Below are positions 24,961 through 33,044 of a DNA stretch of 64,000 nucleotides, piece after piece (position 1 is the first letter of the stretch; each line of letters begins with the position of its first letter). Source of the DNA: Sycobia sp. Sy_11. Taxonomy: Eukaryota > Arthropoda > Insecta > Hymenoptera > Epichrysomallidae. A program made the position numbers and the translations under genes. Below the pieces are notes generated by a model. It saw only the letters and a list, made by a program, of their open reading frames with translations, ran no database searches and was not told the DNA's origin. The DNA lies in NCBI GenBank assembly GCA_018907035.1, contig JACCIC010000120.1, positions 917,001-981,000 of the forward strand. Direction: 5' to 3'.

Positions 24961-26555
24961 CTTTTTGTTATTGTTTGAACTTTTTGTTATTTAACTTATT
25001 GCAGAAGTGATCATTTTAATAAACCTTACGAAGAAAATAATTCACAATTTATACATTTCTGTAATTTTCGAAAAAACTGTTAACACACAAGAGGAGAACG
25101 AATTCTCTTTATTATTCGTAACATAAATGTCGTTCCACAAATTAGTGATCGTAGTTATATCGATAAATCCATCGAACTGGCTTTTATTAAAATATCTAAT
25201 ATTCAACCGTATGTGAATATAATTGTATATTACAAAGCCCTCGATAAAATTTGAAGTAATCTATGTGGGATGAACTTCCTCGTCCAATTCAGATTTAATT
25301 TTTTCAGCTGTCAAATTTAGCCAATAAAATTAGTATAAATATTCAAAAGAATACCTGCTGCTCGGAACATTTCTCTACTGACATAAATATCGAAACTCAA
25401 AGGAAAATCTATCGTAAACAAAACCGTCTATTTAAATTATGCAAGAACGAAGGGCACAAAAATGACTCAAATTTTAGAAAAAGAAATTAATTTCTTATCC
25501 AAAGAATACAGTTTATACATCGACATCAAATAGTTGATTGTTCAAATTTTATAAGATAAATTTTATAAGATTCTCTTCATATTCGGAAAATGTAAATAAA
25601 TAATAAATTCAAATTAAAAATAAGGGAATTCAATTTCTATTAGAATATAAAACAGATAACGTTTTAATTTTTTCCTTATATTTAAGTTAAGCCATACTCC
25701 AGGTCGAAGGGATCAGATAACCGGGCTAACTGTAAACTCCCCTAGATATTAATGATTTGTCTATATCTATCAAAAAGTAAGATATATCATATATATTTGC
25801 ATTATATGTAATTATATGCATTTGGGATGTCGGTGTCGTACTGGGAAAACTCAGGTTTTTAAAAGCTATACTCATTTGTGCATGGTTTAACTTTGCGAAG
25901 TATCCATTCACTGTCGAATACTGAACGGAAACAAACTGAACTAAAACAAGTATCTCAAAAATTTAGATGCAGCTTTCAAGCTGTTTCCAAACCTCCTCAA
26001 AGAATGTAATTTCAACAGGGATGAGTTTCTTTTCCATTAACGATCTATTATGTACTCATTATTATATACTGTATTTTAAATATAAAGATACATCTAAATA
26101 CAATCATACATTGCTTTCAAAATTTTATTTATCGATAATAATATAAAATAATGGTATTGAATAATAAGCGATTTACATATGAGGGAATTACAAAGAAGCC
26201 TTCAGAAACGGTCTATTAAATTTAAAAATAATTGTAAAATATCATCTTAATAACATTCACACACTCGTGCATGAGCGCACGCATACACACATATATACAT
26301 GCATAAATACATATAATTATAAATAAATATAATTAATAAATTGAACCAAGTAAATTTAACATATATAAAGATTAAATTAACAGGTCAAGTAATCCTTGAA
26401 ATTATAAACATCAATAAAAATATTTCTTTCCTTCCAATTTACTATTATGCTCATAAAAGAACTTCAAATATTATCTAGAATTACATCTGCAATTTGAAAA
26501 ATATACCTTCGCTCACGAAAATTCTTCAGCCCCAATCTTGGTTCAAATAGGTTCT
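24960..26555. other. AT-rich spacer
   Basis: No coding or RNA signal. Low-complexity AT sequence with a short CA/TA-rich patch near 26,270-26,310. Confidence 0.5.
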
Positions 26556-26570
26556 CCTCATCTCTTTATG

Positions 26571-27010
26571 TCATAGTTTAGACGTTTTGATCAGGAGCTT
26601 CCACGCACAGTTTACTACGAAGGTCTTCCAGTGACCAGGACACTTATCTAGCCATTTAAGCATTATCTCGTTTTTCGACCATAAAAACAGGGATAGATCC
26701 TCCATGAATTTTATATTTGTTAAATAAAATCTTAATTTCGCTAGTAACGTTGCTCCGCACAATTCGAGATTGGTTATACTCACTGTCTTCACATAGGTTA
26801 CCTTCGTTTTTGCGGTTACTCAGGTGATAAAAAAAATCGTTCCACTGCGAATATGGAGATAAACCAGGCCATTGATCTATCTTCAAATATATGTACACAT
26901 GGTGTACGTAGATTTATTGGTAAAATTGCATTCCAATCGTTTTTCTTGATCCATATATCTAGCGTTCAAACTTTCGCCGTTATCATGATCGGAATGAGCC
27001 AACCAAATGC
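26571..27010 (-). pseudogene. BEL/Pao retrotransposon pol fragment (A17 peptidase / RNase H region)
   Basis: Minus-strand translation gives pieces diagnostic of the BEL/Pao polyprotein region around peptidase A17. First comes a segment like the family's 'wDPLG-LaPv' block (FNAFGWLIPIMITAKV, about 27,010-26,960). Then comes KTVSITNLELCGATLLAKL, matching the conserved 'TIPRLEL-AA-LLA-L' motif, and then CPGHWKTFVVN, matching 'H-P-RWKTFVANR'. An in-frame TGA and at least one frame change between blocks show it is dead. Both ends are truncated, with no LTR recognised. The retroelement assignment is secure. Subfamily is not assigned. Confidence 0.85.
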
Positions 27011-27211
27011 GTTAAATACATAGTTTATCAAAATTACAAAAAATACTCCTTTTAGTGAACAGTTGATGGAAGTGCATTAAATTAAAAGCTAAGAGTTATT
27101 TTATCAAATCCTGAATATTTATGCGTTTCGAAGACGCTGTAGTGTCTATTGCTACATGTGACGGCAGTAGGTCTGGGTGTTCACCTATCCATTTGTCTAA
27201 TCAGCGACGAA

Positions 27212-27347
27212 GGTCTACGATGTGTTTGTAAACAAAGCTGATGTAAATTATTGCAGCGATGCTTGTGTCAATCGGCCGAGACCGGGATTCGAACTCGGAT
27301 CACCAAGTTTCTAGTTCTTTGCTCTAGCGATGGAGCCATCGTAGACC
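27212..27347 (-). mobile_element. tRNA-like (SINE-type) element inside an 11-bp inverted repeat
   Basis: On the minus strand a D-arm-like hairpin (GGCTCCATCGCTAGAGC, 27,337-27,321) is followed about 25 bases on by a B-box-like AGTTCGAATCC (27,295-27,285) inside a near-perfect T-arm. This is the layout of a pol III tRNA-type promoter. No matching acceptor stem is seen, so it is not a functional tRNA. The unit is bounded by a perfect 11-bp inverted repeat, GGTCTACGATG at 27,212-27,222 and its complement at 27,337-27,347. It is best read as a tRNA-derived SINE or pol III-bearing foldback remnant. Confidence 0.55.
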
Positions 27348-27378
27348 TCAATTAAAGTAGATTATATTAAAAATGTTA

Positions 27379-27640
27379 TTTTTTTAAAGAAATTTCATGA
27401 TTACTTTTCACTTAATTGTAACCGTAATTTTCAATTTATTTAATATATTAATTTTTAATTTTACATTCTTTAATTATATTATATTATCATTTTTGTTCGT
27501 ATTGTCATTTATTATACTGACCAATTATTACTATTATATTTCAACAAGATTTTATAGTACTAAATATCCGTACAAAATATTATTGTTTGAAGAGAAAACT
27601 TAGTCATGATAATTTAAATTATTTATTCATTTATTAACAG
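27379..27640. other. AT-rich stretch with a hydrophobic open frame
   Basis: A 68-residue plus-strand frame (27,397-27,603) is rich in Phe, Ile, Leu and Tyr simply because the DNA is very T-rich. No family is recognised. It overlaps the inferred 3' end of the minus-strand peptide gene. Confidence 0.35.
27622..27635 (-). terminator. tandem poly(A) signals of the cysteine-rich peptide gene
   Basis: Two AATAAA hexamers on the minus strand (27,635-27,630 and 27,627-27,622) lie about 80-95 bases after the stop codon of the peptide exon, a usual distance for a short insect 3' UTR. Confidence 0.4.
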
Positions 27641-27716
27641 TTATAGCTTACAATATAAATAAAGTTTTATATAGTATTATATACTTAAAATATGCTACAT
27701 CTTTTTGATTAGATCA

Positions 27717-27847
27717 TCATATCATATATTCAGTTTGATGACAAATTGGTCGATTATCTGTATTCTGAAAACAACACAAGCACATTCCATATTCACAGGT
27801 GCCTCTGTACTGATTACACTTTTTAACACAATCCTCAGGAATACAAT
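27717..27847 (-). CDS. last exon of a candidate secreted cysteine-rich (CS-alpha-beta-like) peptide
   Basis: A splice acceptor (ATATTTTAG, ending at 27,848) opens a frame of 42 codons to a TGA at 27,719-27,717. The encoded peptide has eight cysteines spaced C-x4-C-x3-C-x7-C-x4-C-x-C-C-x10-C. The C-x3-C plus C-x-C arrangement is the signature of CS-alpha-beta peptides (insect defensins, drosomycin-like peptides, short scorpion channel blockers). Such peptides are secreted and disulfide-bonded, usually antimicrobial or channel-active, and often have an upstream exon for the signal peptide. The split codon at the acceptor needs a first exon ending in phase 1. I did not find it with confidence upstream (27,860-28,640). 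Two poly(A) signals follow. A second frame is also open across the exon, but it lacks the cysteine pattern. Function is inferred from spacing only. Confidence 0.55.
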
Positions 27848-27849
27848 CT

Positions 27850-28825
27850 AAAATATAGAATTTATAATCATTGAAGATTAATTCATTATGAGTATTTGCT
27901 AAATATTAATACTATTTCTGTTATTAAATAAATTTATACATAAACGAGTTACTACTTTTTTATTCCTTTTTGTAAAAAATTTATTTTCATTCAACAAATT
28001 TTAATATTAGCTTACTAGATTATTAATTCTTCGATCATACATTAAGGCTTTCACCTGATGAAAGATGATTAGAGCGTTTTGCTGAATCGCTAGCGAATAT
28101 TTTGTTGGATTTCGAAAATTTTTTAATTCATTTGAGCAAACTTGGCTGCACTTGAAAGTGAACGATTTATATATTAACATTCTTAGTGTACTTATTTTTG
28201 CAAAATTAACCTGCCTTCTACATGAAACCCTTAATATTAGAAAAAATGTTACATTTTTTAGTTTAAGATATCTCACAGAGGAGAAAACATTTTCCGAAAA
28301 TAAGAATTTACAATGATTATTATTTAATTATGTATTTATTTACGTTTACGTTACTTTTCTAACTTGTATCCAAAAAATAAATAAAGAATTTTAGTTTTTC
28401 CTTTTAACAAAAATAACGCACCTTCTCGCTAAAACTCGCCTAGGCACCTTTATTCATACACATCCAATTTAATATTTGAAATTTAAAATTATTAAAGAAT
28501 CCGTCAGTAACACTCCCCGTACAAGTGTTGAAAGAAATGGAAACACCTAGTCATCGCATTCGGTCATCTGAATACAAAACTGAATACAAAACTACCAGTT
28601 GAAATCGTCCTGAGGCAGTGAGATATTGTATTCAATGCCCGTAAACGCCAATACAAAATTTCTCCATCGGAGCCATATTTATAATTTATATATATATTAT
28701 GTACAATATTATATATATGCACATATATATCGCATAGTTCCGTTTTTTAAATTAAATGTCGGGAATATTTTAATAGTGGTCCCAACTGAAATTAAAACAG
28801 TTTCGAGGTATATACTATTAATTTA
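27850..28825. other. AT-rich region, probable intron/upstream part of the peptide gene
   Basis: If the minus-strand peptide exon is real, its signal-peptide exon should lie here or further right. Possible donors on the minus strand are CATCAG|GTGAAA near 28,056 and GGCAG|GTTAAT near 28,210. The frames ending at them do not give the required phase or an ATG-started signal peptide. A 12-bp tandem repeat (CTGAATACAAAA twice) sits at 28,568-28,592. Confidence 0.3.
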
Positions 28826-28965
28826 ATTTATTGATGAAAGTAAAATAATTTTCAATAAAAAAACGTAGACTATGTCCTTCTGAAGATAATATAGAATCTA
28901 TAGGTCAAATTTCAGAGCAATCGGTTCAGTAGTTTTTTTTGTTTATCGTGTACAAACAAAAACAC
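28825..28965. repeat. dispersed repeat, copy A (transposon 3'-tail-like)
   Basis: This sequence shares blocks with 38,605-38,710: GAAAGTAAA, CTATGTC-TTC, GAAG-TAATA-AGAAT and TCAAATTTCAGA-CAATC-GTTCA, in the same order and spacing. The phrase CAATCGGTTCAGTAGTTTTT followed by ACAAAC repeats resembles the 3' tails of several insect transposon families. The family is not assigned. Confidence 0.55.
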
Positions 28966-29640
28966 GCTAGGTCTTGATTTTTACATTCATCTCGCGTGGC
29001 GCAAGCATTGATCCCGAACAAGTTCTATCGCGGAGATATTACTATGTATATGGTGCACGATATAGATTGGGAGAGCGCGCGATCTACTAAAGAAGATTCT
29101 GAACGGTATTTGCCGTTTTGCTGCTGAAGTTGGCTGGGCCATTGGCTTCCAGTTTGTCGCCGACGATGCTCCAGTGAAATGCCGTTCGGCGACGATGACG
29201 AGCGACAGGTCGGCTGCATCCTCGCGTCGAGAGTGCCAGCAAGATGGCGGCCGGCTTGGGTGCGCCGCGTCTACAATGATCGACTTCAGGTCCTGTTCGA
29301 TCGTCGGTCCCTGGTGATAGTTGATATTGAAGATGATGGCTACACTCGATGTTCCTTCTTTCTCTCCACAATTTTCCTAAATGTATGAATTTAAATCTAT
29401 AATAGCAAGCTAATATTAAAACTTAAACCTATAAAGAAAAAAAATGGATATCGAAACTTAAATTTAAATATCAAAGGCTTACAACTCACTACAGATTTAT
29501 ATATATCTGAACTTAAATCTAAGATCTTTTTTCTTCTTTTCTGCTTATCGTTTTCCTCTGGCGCCTCAGGATTTTTCTGCTACCCTTGGTCTCGGACTCA
29601 TTTGTTGCCATTTGTTTCGCTCTGTCGTCGGCTTTTACCT
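28966..29640. other. mixed-composition region next to the gypsy remnant
   Basis: A GC-richer patch (29,090-29,350) is open in both orientations but matches no protein I know. It may be an untranslated part of the adjacent retroelement or a separate repeat. The rest is AT-rich. Confidence 0.3.
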
Positions 29641-29649
29641 AGCCGGTAG

Positions 29650-30000
29650 TTCTGAACTATTTACTTTTCTTCTTGTGCTTCGCTAGAAACAAGGAAGGTA
29701 TCAGAATTTTGTATATAATTCATTAAAAATAGGGCGGTGTTAATCGGATTGCGCTCTTCGTTGCATTTATACTGCGAGTACTGTTGAGTTTCTACGAGCC
29801 ATAGTTTGCTCATTATAAACACAGGTGAATAACCGCGGTTGCGCCGTCCGATCTACACGTGCACCATTACAAGTGTAGTATAGGGGAAATGTTGGGTTGG
29901 CTTTAGTACCTATCCTGTTTTCCTGGCTAGGGTGGAAAGAGTAGAGGGAAGTTTTATGGACGGTACATATGTCATCTACTAGTTACAGTCAAATGACGCT
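29650..30000 (-). mobile_element. possible gypsy LTR/leader with TATA box
   Basis: On the minus strand a TATA-type box (CAGTATAAATGC, near 29,775-29,764) sits in unique, moderately GC-rich sequence downstream of the element's coding remnants, where an LTR promoter could be. I could not find the paired LTR or TG...CA ends, so the call rests on position and the TATA box only. Confidence 0.15.
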
Positions 30001-30147
30001 CGTAGCATAAATACCATAACGCGCTGGGTAGTATGACATTATCCATTAACATCGGTATTACCGTAGCCTGATTCATTTGTACGCCGCTTTCCTCTTCTTT
30101 TCCACCTGACGATAACTGTTGCGTCGTCTTACAACTGCGCTGTACGA

Positions 30148-30546
30148 CTACGCACCGCTGTCACTCTCACCTTCCCAAAACAATGCTGCAGAGTTCGGTG
30201 CTACTCGGCATGTAGTGCAAATCTGCACTTCTTTAAATGGATTGCCATACGTATAGCAGAAGCGTTCCTTGCGTTGGTGTAAGCAAGTAGAATAGCGGTA
30301 ATACTCTTCTCTGAAGTTCCACCATCCGTTACGCATCGCTGGGGTGCGAATTTGACTCTGTAAATACATTGAGGACAGGGATGGGGGCTGTCTATTGGGA
30401 GGTATGAAATTTTGTGGTAGCGTTACTATCAGTTTCATTAATGCTGGGATGAAATTATTCGATGTGGCGGAATTAATGAGGTGGATCTTAAAGTCTCTCC
30501 GGGTATTTGGATCAGGTCTTCTATTTGCCTGTTTTCTGGGTGGCAA
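30148..30546 (-). pseudogene. Ty3/gypsy Gag fragment with decayed zinc knuckles
   Basis: The 132-residue minus-strand frame ends in two degenerate nucleocapsid knuckles. Residues 75-88 keep the C-x2-C-x4-H-x4-C spacing, but the first three ligand positions read Trp75, Phe78 and Tyr83; only Cys88 survives. The second unit keeps Cys97, Cys110 and Cys113 and has Tyr100 at the fourth position. Such paired knuckles belong to Gag of insect gypsy-type elements, where Gag precedes Pol. Here it follows the integrase on the same strand. This implies a rearrangement, or a second nested element. Confidence 0.55.
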
Positions 30547-30599
30547 CAGATCTCATGAATGCACAACAGTCTCCTCGATAGAGACGAACTTCACCGCCC

Positions 30600-31168
30600 T
30601 CCTCGGGGGTACTTACTAATACAATTGGTTCTGGGCGAATAATCGTTTGCTCTTTTTTCATAATTTTCTGAGAGATGCTAGGTCCTGGGCGGTAGGGTAG
30701 GGGGCTTATTGATCTGATCTGCCATCTTGATGTGTGCGACTGTATATTATGATCCTTTGCCGAGAGGCTTCTATCGACCCCGTTCTATGCGAGGCCTCAC
30801 GCTCTAAGATGAAGTCTACGGCGATTATATCCCCTAAGTCCTCATAGTATCCTTTAAACGGACTGTTAATTAAGTCTGTCAGATTGTTAATTAGGACGCC
30901 TTCATTCCTTGTGCTGCTTATGAGGCTATAGGGTTAGGGTGAGACGTTTCAGTATCTTCGGGGTTGCTGGTATCTAACAGGGATAGCTCGAATGACGTAT
31001 TATTTATCTGTCACCTCACCTGTGGATGCTCCTCCTCGATCCCTAGATCCGGTATCGTGTCGGGACTGAATGACATCAGATCGCCATGCGTGTCTGCGTC
31101 TTTCACCTGCTGTAGCCAATGTACCAACTCATTCATTTCTAGGTGATGCATCATTGCCTCTGTGTTTT
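30600..31168 (-). mobile_element. non-coding or decayed gypsy sequence between integrase and Gag remnants
   Basis: The minus strand continues from the integrase into short broken frames, with a 66-residue stretch at 31,011-31,211 (acidic, ending EEEHPQVR) and another run ending near 30,710. No domain is recognised. Composition matches the flanking element rather than the AT-rich host DNA, so I include it in the element. Confidence 0.4.
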
Positions 31169-31169
31169 C

Positions 31170-31605
31170 ATGCCTTTTTTTTCTTATTGTATTGTTGGGC
31201 CTCTTTCTCATTAGCCTTGTGCAAATTTCTTCTTACTAGTCCATGAATTGCTGGCAAACGTTTCTCTCGATCTAACCAATCTTGTGTTGTTAAAGACTGC
31301 ATGTCTATGTGCATATCTTGCTGATTCTGGTAGGTGGAAATTTCAGGACGATTACAACCAAAATTGAGGAACACTGGTGATACTTGTGTACTGGCGCATA
31401 CCGTTGTATTAATCGCAAACGCGAATTCTTGCAAGTGCAGGTCCCAGTCTTTGATCGTTTTGGACGAAGATCGAGATTATCTGCTTAATTACACTATTGA
31501 CTTGCTCTATATGGTTAGATTGAGCGTGGTATGGCGCTATGAACTTCTGGATGATCCCCATTTCATTGAGTTTCTCGTTCACAAATTTAAGGACTGTTCG
31601 GCACG
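31170..31605 (-). pseudogene. Ty3/gypsy integrase, central/C-terminal part
   Basis: Minus-strand frames encode the second half of a gypsy integrase core. GSCRTVLKFVNEKLNEMGI leads to APYHAQSNHIEQVNSVIK, the conserved 'PYHPQSNG-VER-NR-LK' region containing the catalytic glutamate. A frameshift near 31,445 then moves to QEFAFAINTT and VSPVFLNFG ('AYN---H-ST--SP--L-FG'). The frame ends in a Lys-rich tail near 31,170. The zinc-binding N-terminus and first catalytic aspartates are missing because a deletion joins this segment directly to the reverse transcriptase at about 31,605. Non-functional. Confidence 0.85.
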
Positions 31606-32034
31606 AGCCTCCCTAGTACTGGTGCTTGCGTCAGCAAGATCTTTATTTTGTCAAAATCGTCCTGCTGTTCACTTTCCCATGCCCAGGACACGTTCTTTTT
31701 CAACAGCTTAGTCAGGGGTAGTTTAATTTCAGCCAAGTTTTCTATAAAACGGGCGTACCATCTGACCATCCCTAAAAATGCTTGAAGATGTCTGATGTTT
31801 CTTGGAGTCCGATACTCACTTACCAGTTTGATTTTCTCCGGATCGGTACGTAAGCCATATTTATCGACAATATACCCTAGAAATTTCACTTTGGAACAGC
31901 AGAGTTCGGATTTCTCGGTGTTCACTTGTAAACCTACTTTCTTGAGGCGCTGTAGCACTGCCGTCAATTTTTGCGTGTGTTCTTCGAACGATTTTGTCGC
32001 AATAATGATGTCTTCCACATATATAAAAACTGAC
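31606..32034 (-). pseudogene. Ty3/gypsy reverse transcriptase, C-terminal half with start of RNase H
   Basis: The translation begins VFIYVEDIIIATKSFEEH, the catalytic 'F-Y-DD-L/I' box. The second position of the Asp pair's motif reads Glu (YVED instead of Y-DD), so a metal-binding residue is altered. It continues through KVKFLGYIVDKYGL, HLQAFLGMVRWYARFI and LTKLLKK, typical of the RT thumb and connection, and stops at QAPVLG, just where RNase H begins. There a deletion brings in the integrase. The 80 residues before the RT box in the same frame are not RT and come from an insertion. Confidence 0.9.
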
Positions 32035-32784
32035 GGTTGCCTTTCCGGACTGTTCCGTGCACGGAAAGTTTCGCTTACAATTTGTAATATAAGCTGTATT
32101 TGATGTTTATATAAATATTGTATGGGGCGCTCGGACTGCGGACAAAGGAGAACTAAATTATAACGATACAAAATCATTACGCGACTGTTCAGTCTATCGC
32201 GATCCGTTGTCAAGTGCGAACGTCCCTTTTCCATCACAATCGTGTTAAATTCGTTTAAATTAATTAATTTCATTTCATTTTAATTCATAGTCACTATTCT
32301 TATCATTCATATACTCTTAGAACACAAACTCATATATTAGCATAATCATATACAATAAAAGTCAATAAAATATAAAATCAAAAGCGACACAAGGTTTTGC
32401 TGAGACAGACACAGTTCGGAATACCGGGGCCCCGTGTAAAGTGCCAGCAGCACAGCGTACCGTGTACGCATTATACATTACGTACCGAGTACGTATCATA
32501 CGCAGCGTACCGAGTACGCATCATACATTACGTACCGAGTACGTATCATACGCAGCGTACCGAGTGCACATCACACATTACGTACCAAGTACGTATCATA
32601 CGCAGCGTACCGAGTACGCATCATACACTACGTACCGAGTACGTATCATACACATACATACTAACAATTATATAACATTTCGTGGGGTTTTTATGCCTAT
32701 TCAAGGCTTTTCCCCAAGAGCCAATAAATAATATCATTATCGGCTCAATCACCTTGTTTTATTTATTTGACCAAACCTACCTAT
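32035..32784. mobile_element. 750-bp insertion splitting the reverse transcriptase
   Basis: The RT homology breaks off at about 32,785 and resumes at 32,034. The intervening sequence is non-RT. On the plus strand it includes a 50-bp minisatellite, a GGGGCCCC palindrome near 32,427 and an AATAAA signal at about 32,725. It could be a solo LTR or a non-autonomous element. I could not identify terminal repeats or a target-site duplication. Confidence 0.6.
32454..32653. repeat. 50-bp minisatellite, four copies
   Basis: Units start AGCGTACCG at 32,454, 32,504, 32,554 and 32,604. Each unit is made of two diverged halves of about 25 bp around CGTACCGAGTACG, itself a near-palindrome (CGTAC...GTACG). 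All three plus-strand frames read through because the unit length is not a multiple of three. The repeat peptide is not taken as a gene. Confidence 0.9.
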
Positions 32785-33042
32785 AATCCATATACGAAAT
32801 AAGGATACCTCTCCATGTTGGCGAGTTTTTCAATGCAACACGGACCAAAAATGACATCCATGCCACGCTGGAATCTTGCAGGAGCATTGGTGAGTCCATA
32901 TGGTATTCGGGTGTACTGATACAACCCCTTCCGTGGTACGGTAAACGCCGTAATCTCCTTACTCGGCTCGTCTAGTGGGATCTGTAGGTATGCTTGGCTG
33001 AGATCGATTTTAGATGTGTATCTTGCGTCTCCAAGGTTATTT
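32785..33042 (-). pseudogene. Ty3/gypsy reverse transcriptase, N-terminal half
   Basis: The minus strand encodes NLGDARYTSKIDLSQAYLQI and onward through EPSKEITAFTVPRKGLYQY, RIPYGLTNAPARFQRGMD and VIFGP. This is the fingers/palm region of a gypsy RT, including the first catalytic aspartate (KIDL), ending in a stop at about 32,785. Upstream the homology ends abruptly at 33,042 in AT-rich host-like DNA, so protease and the RT N-terminus are lost. The other half lies beyond the 750-bp insertion. Confidence 0.92.
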
Positions 33043-33044
33043 AT

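Noticed and set aside
27212..27347. Functional tRNA gene
   Set aside because: D-arm and T-arm are recognisable, but there is no matching acceptor stem and no convincing anticodon arm.
28007..28276. 90-residue minus-strand frame as first exon of the cysteine-rich peptide
   Set aside because: The frame begins at GTG, a stop lies upstream without an ATG, and its candidate donors give the wrong phase for the downstream exon.
32454..32653. CRISPR-like array
   Set aside because: Units are contiguous, with no spacers of unique sequence, and the genome is eukaryotic.
32397..32731. Two repeat-containing frames of 92 and 96 residues, looking like a repeat protein
   Set aside because: The 50-bp unit is not a multiple of three, so the same repeat cycles through all frames. 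The open reading is a by-product of the minisatellite.
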